A DNA stretch of 64,000 nt. Source: Angiostrongylus vasorum. Taxonomy: Eukaryota; Nematoda; Chromadorea; Rhabditida; Metastrongylidae. How positions within the stretch are numbered: the stretch's first letter is position 1; every line of letters starts with the position of its first letter. The notes below the pieces were generated by a model that was given only the letters and a program-made list of their open reading frames with translations, was not told the DNA's origin and searched no databases. Of the stretch, positions 53,001-61,500 are shown piece by piece. Both the position numbers and the translations under genes were made by a program. The stretch is taken from NCBI GenBank assembly GCA_018806985.1, contig JADANN010000401.1, positions 62,001-126,000 of the forward strand. Reading direction: 5' to 3'.

Positions 53001-56000
53001 GGAAGCTATTGAATTTAATCGAAAAGTCAATAACTGAGATGAGAAGAACACTCTGACCGAATGAAATCCCGTCTTTTTTAAAGACCGTCACGTTGAAAAT
53101 ACATGCATGGAAAGGTTGAAAAGGATAAAACTCTTGGCGTTGATCAATGCCTGACGGATACTCCATGCATTCGACTTCAATAAGCATCGTTAGCGGTGGA
53201 TGAATGCTTATCTGGCCTAAACAATGACTCGCGGTGGCCTGCTTATGTATTGAGCCCGTGCTGCTATCCTCCCAGACAAGAATGGTAGCAATTTGCTAAC
53301 ACCAGAGAGATGGAAGGCTTGGTGAGCCAGGAGCGCGGGATCGAACCCATGGGACTACAAGGTGGCTCTAACCACTGCGCTACACGCACTCTTATGCATG
53401 GAAACATGAGAAGAAATAGAAGACGGAGTGCTTGAGAAACAAGTGGAAAAATATAATAATACAGGTACAAGTCGCTAGCGGAGGCTAACTACATTTGTGT
53501 TATCCACCCTCTCAAAGATTAGGGCTCGTTTTCCAAAAAATTGAAAGCCTTATGTGTTTTTCTGATGGTGTACAACCCGACAACGAAACCGTAACCAATA
53601 AATTGAAAAAAAAACGAATGCAAACATTTTTCAACCAGATTGCTCACATCCATACTCAATGTGGTGGTAACCCGGCGTCAAAGTCAAAGGCGTCAAGGCT
53701 GAAAGAAATCTCTCATGAATTCTTCAGAACTATAGGTGTCAGGATGAAATCATTATTTTTTTAGCCTCCTTGTACATCAAAACCAGCAACCAGAACGAAT
53801 TCAGTGCAGTCTGATGTAAGCATGTTTTTCTGTGAGACAAGAGGTTTGACTCAGGATTGTCATTGAGATGAATTATTACAATTTGAGCAAGTAACACCTC
53901 AAATACCAGAGTCGGGTCTTCATTTTTTTCATTTTTTTAAAGAAAATTTGGCAGAAAAGTAAGCCACCAATCAAAAAAAAAGGCTCCAAGAGTTCAAGAA
54001 GTCTTGGCATTTCTATTAATGTTCACTTTTCGAGTTAAGTACAGTGGAAGAGTTCAGAAGCTGTGAGCTGGTAGCAGCGGCGTTCACATAGTTGGAACAA
54101 TGAAAATCAAAATTATTTAACTAAATGACTAAAAAATATAACAAATAAAGACATTTGTTCTAAAAGTTGACACTATTTATTATGCTTTTGCCTAAACTAA
54201 TCTGTGGGTAATTGATGAAACTAACTGATCAATGACTTTTTTAAAATAGTTAGTAGCCTGGAATACAACTCGCTGCCAATTTTGACCGAGGACTTCTTCA
54301 GTCAAAGCACAACTGATGTCAGCCACATAATTTGTTACATCGACGTCAAGAACCCTATGTTGTAAGGTAGATTACTGACTTTTCCTTCTGAAAGGCAACA
54401 TTGCGGCTCAAATTATTTGGCAGCACAATTTCTAAGCTTATTCTACTTGTCCAACTTCTTATCATGCTAGTATGGGGGCGAGGAGGTGGGGGGGGCCTAA
54501 ATAGGACGTTAGTCTTCTAGAATGAGATCGGCACACCTGCTTATAGAGCATGATTGTTCGACTTTTCGATAACCTGTTTTTATGTGATTCTTCATTCGTG
54601 TACACACCCCTTAGAATTTTTCATAGAATGTTCCACAGCACACTCAAACATGATATATTTCAAGAAGGTATGGACGATACGAACGTTAATCTTAACAGAA
54701 ATGGCATGGGCTTATGTTACAAGCTAGTAAAACAGGGAACTTGAAGGAAAACGACGAAATGGAAATCTGTATAGCTCTACATAATAATCGCGTTGTTCGT
54801 TTAAAAACTATTTCTGAAAGACAAATTACACCTGTATTTCCAGGACTTATCAGAGCTGGAACTTCAGCATAACGTCCGATTTAACGTCGACAACGAAACA
54901 TCGATGGAGAAGAAGTGCTACAAAAACTTTTGCTACGCAGGTACTGGACGTCTTCTAACATCCAATTTTCATACGTCCCCATTGCATCAGTCCTACGCGG
55001 GAATTTAAGAACGACGATCCTGAAACCAAGTCGATTCAAATTTAGTGCTCACAAGCTGTCAGGGATTCGCAGACGCAATATGTCGCCATCTGGATGACCG
55101 ATGAATCGGCACAGACTGAAACCTGCATGAAAGACAGCAAAAAATCAGGTGAAGAACTAAGTTAATCGTTCGAGAAGTTCACATTATTTTCTAACGTTCT
55201 TTGAAAAAACAAACAAACGTTTCTGACATCAATCATCTCAATACTTCGTTCTTATCGCTAGGACCTCATTTTGAATAAAGTTTAAAAAATGCTGCTAGAC
55301 TGTTGAAGTTTCTTCATGTCGCCCTCCAATTTTCTTAATTAGGTACTTTCCTAGTCTAAGCTATCCGTTGGGGCCACCATATTCGTGATGATCATTCGTC
55401 GCATTGAGAGTCATATATAATATTAATGCATATAAAATTATAAAATATAATACATATAAAATTGGTTGATTGAAAAATGAACTAGTAAAGTTTTCGCAAT
55501 TCTTTTGGTAACAGACGAGTTTTGCAACATTGAACTAATCTGTGAGCACATCCTTGTTTTACACATCGTAGCAGTTCCCTTTGCTCTATGCCTTTAAATA
55601 AGAGAGCGCGTGTGGCGCAGTGGTTGGAGGCACCACTGCGACACACACGTGGAATCGATTCCCGCGCCCATGGCCCACCAAGCCCTCCATCCCTCCGGGG
55701 TCGGCAAACTGGTGCCAGACTTGTCTGGGAGGATAGCAGCACCGGCTCGATACATCGGCAGGCCACGACGAGTCATTGCAAAGGCCAGTTATGCATTGAA
55801 TCACCTTCAACGATACTTAATGAAGTCGAATGCATGGCGCATCTTTCAGGGATTGATCAATGCCGAGAGCTTTATCCTTTTTATGCCTTTTCATTATTAG
55901 GACAAATGGTCAGAATTTTACAAAAAAGGCATTCCAAAATAGCAAGTGAATAGCTCCGATTGACATATGACTTTCTCATTTTTTGTCAAATCCTATATCA

Positions 56001-57510
56001 ATTGCTTAGTAGCACGACAATAAAGAATCAATTGACACAATGTGAATGTGGTGGCATCCTTAATTTTTACCCGATGCTCACTCTTTCCTCTCCAAAAGTT
56101 CAATCCTTTTGTCCAGAAGTGGAATACTACCAACAAATCTTGCCTGCTCTCTAATGAAAATTACTAGCTACGGTTGACTACCCAAATAATCTAATAGTTT
56201 TTCTCAAAAGCTACCAAGTTTTAACCTTGGCGTGAATAATCAATGAACATTTTTTAGATTGTTCAACTTACACAAGGTTCATAGACATTTTTATTCGCCT
56301 AACTTTTGAACGTCTTCGTCTTCTTAAGATTGGATTGATTCGAGTCGATCGTCCACAGTCGTTCGTCTTCGCCATGAAGTACACTTTCGAGCCGTGCTCC
56401 AGTCCCTAACATTCGGCTGCATTCGACTAAAAAAACCAACTTCTCGAAGACAAACGACTACGAATCATTCTGTGACTCAGATCAGTCCTACTGTGAAGGA
56501 GACGAAACGCCGAAACACTACCAAAATAAAAAATTTACACCAACCTCGTGTAAACTGAATGGTCTAAAAAAAATTCCCGGAGTCACTCAAACAATCCGAA
56601 AATCCCAAAACATTTAATCTCATAGTTAATCTGTATTTTCCAATTGAATGAGCCTGAATTCAATATACTAATCTTTAGATAAACCAATATAGCATGCGTA
56701 ATATTATGACAGGAATGCGAAGCCACGATGAAGACACAAAGTGCGTCTCAGCAGGTGAAACGCTTTTTGAAGGACAACATTGTGCACGCAGTTATCTCAA
56801 ATTGGACTCAGAGACATGTCAGACTGATGAATATCTCTGGAAAGACTTTGACCGATTTCCCATAATTTTACAGCTTTACGCCTCACAGCGAATCTACCCA
56901 TTTCATGATGACGATTCTTTTACTAAAAAAGAAGTGGACTTATTTGGAGCACAGAAATTGGAGCAGAATCTCGAAAAAAAAAGGTGGAAAAGCACTGTGA
57001 GGCAAGGGTAAAAATGAGCGAGAAGGAAGTGCAAATGGTTGTGAAGTCGCATGGGATTGCTAGTAGAGAAATGGATGGCGACAGTTGGACTAAGGTAATT
57101 CTGCACTTCTACTAATTCTAGTTCTCCTGTTCTCCCTTTCCACCCATAACCTTTGCTAGCATTTTTTTAGTATTCTTACTTTTGCAGATTCCTTTTCGTT
57201 TTCATGAAAACGATTAGAATTCGTTCCTTTATTTTAGGCTTACGAAGCAGAATTTGAAAGCGAAAGAAAGCATCGATTGGTAGATATTGGAGTTCAGACC
57301 GGAGTTTTGGCACGGGTCCAGCATATGTATATTAAAGAAGACATCGAAACGACGAATCAGGTGAACTATGTACCAAAACGAATGCATAAATATGGAATGA
57401 AGAAAAGAAGGAAGAGACTTTCTAGAGATCAGCTGAATCACCACGACCAAATGCTCGCTACAGTGATCCTGGAGAGATTGAACCAAAAACCCACGAAAGG
57501 TGGTTGCTAA
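34387..57510 (+). CDS. two-pore-domain (K2P/TWK) potassium channel with long motif-rich tail, whole gene
   Basis: A leak-type potassium channel subunit. Membrane core: TM1 (FVIAFYSVFGAWMFMTLE), first pore helix and filter TTIGYGNI, TM2 (GIPIMLVILNDLGSLLLVWV), TM3 (AAVAWIMLSAAVFCIWEDW), second filter STIGLGDVTPDHPEYM and TM4 (GVVVVGLSLVSVCIDVV). These are diagnostic of K2P channels and close in style to nematode TWK proteins. Two such subunits form one pore in the plasma membrane. Exons from 35677 to 43941 join in phase without exception. The gene then continues through many small, mostly phase-0 exons to TAA at 57508-57510. The tail is unusually long and repetitive in short Gln-Thr motifs. 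The 5' end is uncertain: exons at 34387 and 34939 are probable, and the initiator was not proven. One A-run near 56975 breaks the frame in the penultimate exon. Confidence 0.85.
35677..42022 (+). CDS. K2P channel, membrane and pore exons (TM1-P1-TM2-TM3-P2-TM4)
   Basis: Exons: 35677-35794 (basic RRWLSVLTAPFRF then TM1), 38495-38568 and 38735-38898 (extracellular cap, ending AGTIYTTIG), 40227-40394 (YGNIACATTAGKVATICYSM, TM2), 40507-40664 (cytosolic loop, weaker support), 40955-41021 (loop ending PSPDPPVFSALF), 41662-41766 (TM3 and pore helix 2) and 41871-42022 (GLGDVTPDHPEYM, TM4). All phases agree. Each filter is split by an intron after the first base of a Gly codon (ATA G|GT). For the last exon, AG at 41869-41870 is used; the alternative four bases earlier would insert Leu-Gly in the filter. 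The 2.7 kb intron after TM1 holds a tRNA-like SINE (36375) and a degenerate family A copy. Confidence 0.9.
36375..36610 (+). mobile_element. third tRNA-like SINE family, copy 1
   Basis: AAATGGTGCAGTGGTTAGTG (A-box-like) and GCTAGTTCGATCCTCGCAAC (B-box-like), then a body with AAGTGCTGGGATCCGCGCAA and GTCATGAAATATAAAAGAAA that aligns with 45600-45790. Confidence 0.6.
36715..36805. repeat. hairpin-element fragment
   Basis: GGCTCTGAAGAAGACGAAGG, CGCCGAAATTTTAGCCGAGT and GACCTCGTGTAATCTCG, the right half of the family. Confidence 0.5.
38025..38145 (+). mobile_element. tRNA-like SINE, family A copy, degenerate
   Basis: CAGCAGTGGTTAGCTG head, CTGTTCGAGCGCATC in the B-box place, then GCCAGAACTTGTCTGGGAAG. 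It lies in a channel intron. Confidence 0.5.
39035..39415 (+). repeat. family C repeat, full length
   Basis: CCGCCTCATCGTGGCTAGGA, CCATCAGGAAACCTAGCTAA, CAGACTTTGGCAATGCTGAC and GAGCCGTTCAAGTTTCAATT. Confidence 0.75.
39595..39900 (-). mobile_element. family B repeat, full length
   Basis: ATTTACTGCCTACTCTTTTT, GGACCGCAGGTGTCTACGGT, CACCACCACACCATGCGGGT and GGCAACGAACCCAGTTAAGC. Followed at 39901-40030 by a second tail-only copy in inverted overlap. Confidence 0.8.
41440..41645. mobile_element. family B head-to-head inverted fragments beside a channel exon
   Basis: A minus head (TTCACCACACACCATACGGG) is followed within 80 bp by a plus head (CCCGCATGGTGTGGTGGTGA), ending about 16 bp before the acceptor of exon 41662-41766. 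Confidence 0.75.
42075..42165. repeat. A/T-only low-complexity tract
   Basis: TATATTTTATATTTA-type sequence in the channel intron after TM4; no coding signal. Confidence 0.8.
42411..43941 (+). CDS. K2P channel, proximal cytosolic tail exons
   Basis: Exons 42411-42508 (DYMEAVKNGDPNAAAGMMAG onward), 43046-43100 (KAQGARVMNRFKEDCTAK), 43602-43703 (GIHPPAVLVDLDPNTGVPAF onward) and 43870-43941 (RRAEEARIEITKLNHLFEQS). All GT..AG borders and phases agree. The last exon has heptad spacing and may form a short coiled coil, which would suit pairing of two subunits below the membrane. This part continues directly from TM4, so it is certain to be channel tail rather than a neighbouring gene. Confidence 0.82.
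44848..45112. mobile_element. MITE-like element with ~90 bp terminal inverted repeats
   Basis: The left arm (GATATATTTATTTATACAGT, TATAAACTGATCTTCTTTGG, TATAGGTCTTC) is the reverse complement of the right arm (GAAGACCTATACCAACC, AAGATCAGTTTATAAGATCG, TAAATAAATATATC). The centre holds AAATCGCCGAAACGTCAGCC. Confidence 0.75.
45600..45790 (+). mobile_element. third tRNA-like SINE family, copy 2 (body)
   Basis: TTAAGCAGCATCCAAAGCCA, GCGAGTAGTGCAGGGATTCA and GGGTCGTATAAAAAAATTTG correspond to blocks of copy 1 in the same order. The tRNA-like head is not clear. Confidence 0.5.
45875..45945 (-). repeat. family C repeat, end fragment
   Basis: ACTTGGATAGTTGGATGGTC and CCCTCACGAGTCATGCGGAC match the reverse start of other copies. 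Confidence 0.5.
46110..46720 (-). mobile_element. RTE retrotransposon 3' fragment in a K2P intron
   Basis: The minus strand encodes the C-terminal RTE block (RHRWAGHIIRRTDDRWTKRT at about 46200-46140) and, further upstream in the element, YVCLGRTVNMENNIKE and RRRRAAWAAFGHLKE. The DNA aligns with 1060-1530 of the first RTE copy, so both derive from one family. It lies antisense in the intron before the middle tail exons of the channel gene. Confidence 0.85.
47521..48048 (+). repeat. 264-bp tandem duplication covering a K2P tail exon
   Basis: Units 47521-47784 and 47785-48048 begin GAACACTG and align along their length with scattered substitutions. The unit is 264 bp, a multiple of three. Copy 2 holds the exon 47923-47970 after CTCCTTTCAG; copy 1 has TTCGTTTA at that place, so its acceptor is lost. 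Beyond the exon both copies stay open and encode QT motifs (DQESQTAM / VDMQTT in copy 1, DQENQTTT / TDVQTVG in copy 2). Confidence 0.8.
47923..50648 (+). CDS. K2P channel, middle tail exons
   Basis: Exon-like blocks with good borders and mostly phase 0: 47923-47970 (TESLQQILQAISCAVQ), 48473-48511, 49038-49236 (FIEDSETDILHSSAF ... STGEQ), 49378-49419 (TDQIEELRRIATSE), 49604-49675, 49925-50025 (KYQVLNDAVKFQNTSNFF onward), 50219-50290 (PNAEADIVDEPERISE), 50366-50449 and 50481-50648 (acidic, ending VEESTQTFSYGESSEFE). The entry phases of 49038 and 49925 are not satisfied by the exon before, so one or two small exons are missing; a possible one lies near 49730-49800. The protein is acidic and low in hydrophobics, so probably disordered. 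An intron of about 4 kb before this part holds an RTE fragment and a MITE. Confidence 0.62.
51122..57510 (+). CDS. K2P channel, distal tail exons and stop
   Basis: Clear exons: 51122-51214 (SSEAQTTDIYPYSL), 51657-51710 (MMVESIETQTDHL), 53765-53815 (ATRTNSVQSD), 56713-57094 (with an A-run frame break near 56975) and 57238-57510 (DIGVQTGVLARVQ ... stop). Tentative: 51339-51446 (LRESGTQTDEP), 54844-54940, 55046-55148 (RDSQTQYV, SAQTETC). The last exon turns strongly basic (HKYGMKKRRKRLSRD). Almost every small exon carries one Gln-Thr motif near its end, suggesting the tail grew by exon duplication. The 54844 exon has two open frames and neither joins both neighbours; this remains unresolved. An alternative view, that the distal exons are a separate gene, is less likely because no start or promoter break is visible and phases are shared. 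Confidence 0.62.
51945..52035. repeat. hairpin-element fragment
   Basis: CCACAAGGTTGGTAAAAAAA, GGTTTCGACGTTTTCATCTT and CTTCAGAACCGGGTTGATTC, left half of the family. Confidence 0.45.
52250..52625 (+). repeat. family C repeat, full length
   Basis: GTTTACCACGTCATCGTGGC, CCTTCAGGAAGCCTGGCTAG, GCGACTGCCTGTGGTGGTGA and GTGAGGATGGGCCATTCTAG. Confidence 0.75.
53120..53395 (-). mobile_element. tRNA-like SINE, family A copy
   Basis: Full-length reverse copy from AGGATAAAACTCTTGGCGTT to AACCACTGCGCTACACGCAC. Confidence 0.8.
55603..55890 (+). mobile_element. tRNA-like SINE, family A, best-preserved copy
   Basis: GCGCGTGTGGCGCAGTGGTT head and GGAATCGATTCCCGCGCCCA B-box region, separated by tRNA-like spacing. 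The body blocks TGTCTGGGAGGATAGCAG and GATACATCGGCAGGCCACG follow, and it ends GAGAGCTTTATCCTTTTTAT. Used as the reference for family A. Confidence 0.85.
56265..56535. mobile_element. hairpin / MITE-like element
   Basis: Left end ACTTACACAAGGTTCATAG and right end CACCAACCTCGTGTAAACT are inverted. Internal ATTCGCCTAACTTTTGAACG and GAGACGAAACGCCGAAACAC are the family core. Confidence 0.65.
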
Positions 57511-57514
57511 TTGA

Positions 57515-59280
57515 AACTTCGTTCATTCTCGAGATTTAGCTTAATCACTTAACAGCTTATTTGTGAAAAGAGTTTCATTCAATCATAAAGTTTTGGGCTT
57601 GAAAATGATCTTGGAAATGAGTCATTTCTGTAGTTGCTCTCCAATAATTTCCACAATTCTAAAGGTTAAGGCCTTGAATCCAAGAGAAAAAGAGGTAGAG
57701 GATAACATTTCTCACTGATTGTAGTCTTAGGCTCCTTACCAAGACCTTAGAATAGCTGATCTAAGAAGAATCTTTTCAGAACGGGTATACATGTAGCAAG
57801 TCCAAGCTCAAGCGTTTCAGCAGCTGAGTTTAAAGGTTCTTCTCCACTACAGCTTAGAACAAAGTCCAGGTTTGTCACTGTCGTTTTCAGAACACTATGA
57901 AATCACAGACTAGATCACACCTTTTTTGTTTCATGTCAAACTCAACATATTAAATTTCGTTTATTCTTATGTCGGTATTTTTTCACCACTCTTAAAACAA
58001 TTTTTATCAGATCTCCACCGTTGAAAAAATCACCGCTGACATCAGATGTCCCCAGAACGGTAAGCAAAGTTCAAACGTCCTTCTGATAAGTACATCCTTA
58101 GTATCTCGAGTGCAGTTTTGTAAACTGGAACAACTACAAGCACTACTTCTTCTACATGTACGGAGTCGGTTATGTGTACGATATTTGCAGGTGTCGAATC
58201 TTCGCGCTCGCTTTGAAGGAACAAAAGCTAGCCTTCCTGGCGATTGAGAACGAGCCCGTACATTGTCTAGTGAACGATAGATGAACGTGTTAAATTTCAC
58301 ATTATTGGACATTTTGGTTTTTTCGACGGTATCATAGTAGGTATACAGTCTGTTTAAAAGTAAAGTCTATTCATAAAAAATTTCTGGCACTGATAAATGA
58401 GCGTAGTGTGCACAGCTTGCTTCATTTGTAAATCGGCCCACACTAAACGTGGATTTAATGTTTACGACGAGATATTGAACTGCATTTTAACCTAAAGTTG
58501 GACATAAGGATTACCCAAGAGGGTTCTTCTAGGGCCGTTCTAATTTCGTCAGTGTGACTTGACTGAGAACACTTGCGTTGGGGCGTCGATGAGCTTCGAT
58601 AGCCAGCAGAGATTGGAAGGCAAGGATAAATGCTATTCATTCGTCATTCTTTATCGTAGTATTTTGTCCTGCCGCTTTTCTTCGTTCTTTATTCATGAGC
58701 TGCGACGATTTCTTGTAGGTCTTTGACTTCTAGTGCCTAAGAATGAAGATTCCGAACAGGGCCGGATCTCATAAACAGGAAAATCAGCCTGTTTATGAAC
58801 TTTCTTAACAGTCGGTTTCACATCTATCTTTTCACAACACCAATTTATCCCACTATTTCTTCAGCATAAAGGCGACAAAGTGCTGATGTTGACATTGTTT
58901 GCTCCTACATGTATCCTCATTTCAAAATGAATTTTACGAAGTTTTTTAAGCATTCAGGTGGAACACATTTCTGCCATTAGAGGTCACGAGAACCGATTTA
59001 GCTATTTTTCAAGAAAGCCTTAAATCTAACAACTGAAATTTGAAGCCATCAGTAGGAATGAAAATCTGGAACAAGTTCTCAGATTTACATCGTTCGTCTA
59101 GGTCATTTTTTTTAGCTCATCAGACAGAGTAGAACGACAACCTGTCACACGTTATATTATGCTTCGCATACCACTTTTCTAGCTCAGCATTAATACAAGA
59201 GTTGCTTAGTTTATGCAACAATTAGCTTTTTTGGCAAAAATATCTATGCGGAAAATATTAATCGCATCATAAATCAATGT
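57515..59280. other. downstream of the K2P gene, no gene recognised
   Basis: Contains the probable 3' UTR (A-rich TCATAAAG at about 57583) and unassigned sequence. A 101-codon minus ORF at 58007-58312 lacks support. Confidence 0.5.
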
Positions 59281-59284
59281 AGTA

Positions 59285-59670
59285 AATATACTTGATACTT
59301 GAGTGGCCCGTCCTCAGTAGTTGTGCGGACCTCAGCACAATCTCCATTTTTCGGAAATTTGCTGGTTACGCCATTGTGGTTCCCTGTGGTCCCGAGATCA
59401 GCCTGGCCAAAGCCTGTCCCAAGTCTTCACCACCACAGGGCAGTCGCAACCCTTGTGGATCAGAGGGAGATTTGCCACCATGTGACTTTAATAGCAGGAC
59501 GGTGATGGATCCTGGTATTGGTTTACTCTTAGCTAGGCTTCACGTTGGAAACGCCGGACTCCTTCTCAGCTTGGGAGACCCTGCCAGGGGGATGAATCCC
59601 CCCCGCTGTACATCGTAGCCGGACACCAAGGAACACCTCCCATTCGCAATGAGACGGTAAACCGTTAACA
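59285..59670 (-). repeat. family C repeat, full length
   Basis: ATACTTGAGTGGCCCGTCCT, GGTTCCCTGTGGTCCCGAGA, AGCTTGGGAGACCCTGCCAG and GACGGTAAACCGTTAACAGG. Confidence 0.75.
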
Positions 59671-59774
59671 GGATAGTAAATATATGAGTGAGAAATGTGT
59701 ACATTGCTGCGAACTGCCCTCGTTGAGTTGAAGCGAGATTGCTAACAGTTGCTGTTTTTGCTGTGATTCAATTC

Positions 59775-59930
59775 TTTACCACAATGTTGCTGAGATATTT
59801 GCAAAGCCCCGGACCGCTGGTGTCTGCGGTGGGGACTGAACACGCTGTTACCCTTTCCGGGGGCTAATGCGTTCATCATTACACCATGCAAGTCCTTCGT
59901 TTCTCCTGTCTCTCAGCTGTGTCAATCCAG
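59775..59930 (-). mobile_element. tRNA-like repeat, family B copy
   Basis: GTTGCTGAGATATTTGCAAA, GTGTCTGCGGTGGGGACTGA and GCGTTCATCATTACACCATG. Confidence 0.7.
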
Positions 59931-59934
59931 TCAA

Positions 59935-60115
59935 TTCTTTACGTTTTTGCAACTTCGCCTTCTTCAGAGCCTCGACGCTTTTAGATAGCATTGCATAAAA
60001 TGCGTCGAGGCTCTGACGAAAGCGAAATGGCTGAAAACGTCACCCATTCAATCACAACAACAACAGCAGCTGTTAACAACCTCTTAGTAACCTCGCTTCA
60101 GCTCATCAAGGACAG
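59935..60115. mobile_element. hairpin element with perfect inner palindrome arms
   Basis: TTCAGAGCCTCGACGC and GCGTCGAGGCTCTGA are exact inverted copies about 30 bp apart. The outer arms CAACTTCGCCTTC and GAAAGCGAAATGGCTGAAAA continue the pairing. Confidence 0.65.
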
Positions 60116-60228
60116 TTTGTAGGAATTACGCATATTAATTAGTAGTACGGAAGTTTACAAAAAGCCGGCTCTTTGTTGTTGGTGAATAAGTGTGGTAATT
60201 ATAGTTAAAGAAATTTGTTTCTGCCTCC

Positions 60229-60765
60229 ATGCCATTGAAATCTATAAAGAATTATGCACTTTTCCATGCCGACTTGGAAGTCCTGTCATCAGCCGTTGCG
60301 CTAGAAAGGCACAACTGGTTAATAGAATTTGGAAAAAGAAGTAGCATGAGAGTTTGCAGGCCTGGGAAAAACATCTGTGGTGACGAGTCCCTCATGAATT
60401 CTGGAGGAAGAGTGGCATTATGGCAATAAATTCCGCATAGGAGACATATTTATGGCATCGAGGATCCACTACAACAATGTACACAAAGTGCAGATGCATT
60501 AGTTCAAGGCGCAAATCTATTAGAGTCTGGTTCAAATGGACAGAGGATGCGAGGATCTGTATCCTCAAATAGTCATGTCCTTGAGTGTTGCGGACAACAT
60601 TGGAGGAAGCGAAGACGTTGTGTTGGATGTTACAAGAAATTAGCAAAATTTCACGACTTTTGCTCCGAGCGAACCAACTGCATGAGAACTAGGTCCACTC
60701 AGCAGTGTTGGAAGCATTTCTGTTCACTTTATTCCAGTAGTGTCCATAAGAAGTACACATCGTGA
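60229..60765 (+). pseudogene. Cys-rich ORF pair broken by one in-frame stop
   Basis: ATG at 60229 opens 66 codons to TAA at 60427-60429. The same frame then stays open for 111 more codons to TGA at 60765. The downstream half is rich in Cys and basic residues (ECCGQHWRKRRRCVGCYKKL, FCSERTNC, CWKHFCSLY), with ten Cys in about 50 residues, as in small disulphide-bonded secreted proteins. No signal peptide is visible and I do not recognise the family. It may be a pseudogene, a gene whose intron hides the stop, or chance. Confidence 0.35.
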
Positions 60766-60769
60766 TGAT

Positions 60770-61200
60770 TGCAAAGTAGCATGTAAGAAACGGAAAGGTT
60801 AAAGATGTTTCAAACGTAAGATAAGTAATACGTCAGTGCAAGAAATATTTTTTTCCAGACTGTTTCAATAATTTCCACAGAAGGGATAATTATAGAAACG
60901 ATTGGTATGCATTGTAATGGTTGTGGTCGCATGTAAATAATGCTTAAGAAGTGCATAATAGAGAGATAGCCGGTTGTGACGTCTATGTGTAGAATGGTTG
61001 GTTGCAAGGAAACAGAAATAAGAGTTAAAAAGTAGGAAATATAGGTGTTTCTGAGCTCGAAGCTTACAATATCAATGAAAGTTAAGAGAATAAATAATCA
61101 GAACGTGCACGTAATTTAGTTTAATAAGTTAAATAGTTTCAGTTTTTTTTATTAGGTTTAAATAACAAAAAAATATGGGGGGAATGCTTTCCTAAGATGC
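60770..61200. other. no gene recognised
   Basis: AT-rich sequence without repeat or domain similarity. Confidence 0.5.
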
Positions 61201-61209
61201 CACTGTTAA

Positions 61210-61500
61210 AAAAAAAGCTAAAGGATAAAGCTCTCGGCGTTGATCAATCCCAAAGGGTTGCGCCATGCATTCGACTTCACTAAGCATTATTTGGAGGTGA
61301 ATAAATGCATATCTGGCCTTCACAATGACTCGCGGTAGCGTACCGATGTATTGAGCCAGTGCTGCTATACTCTCAGACAAGTCTAGTGGCAATTTGCCGA
61401 CCCTGGAGGGATGGAAGGCTTGGTGAGCCATGGGCGCAGGGATCGATTCCACGTGTGCGTTGCAGGGCGTTTCCGACCACTGCGCCACATGCGTCCTCTT
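61210..61500 (-). mobile_element. tRNA-like SINE, family A copy
   Basis: Full-length reverse copy from AAAGGATAAAGCTCTCGGCG to CCACTGCGCCACATGCGTCC. Confidence 0.8.
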
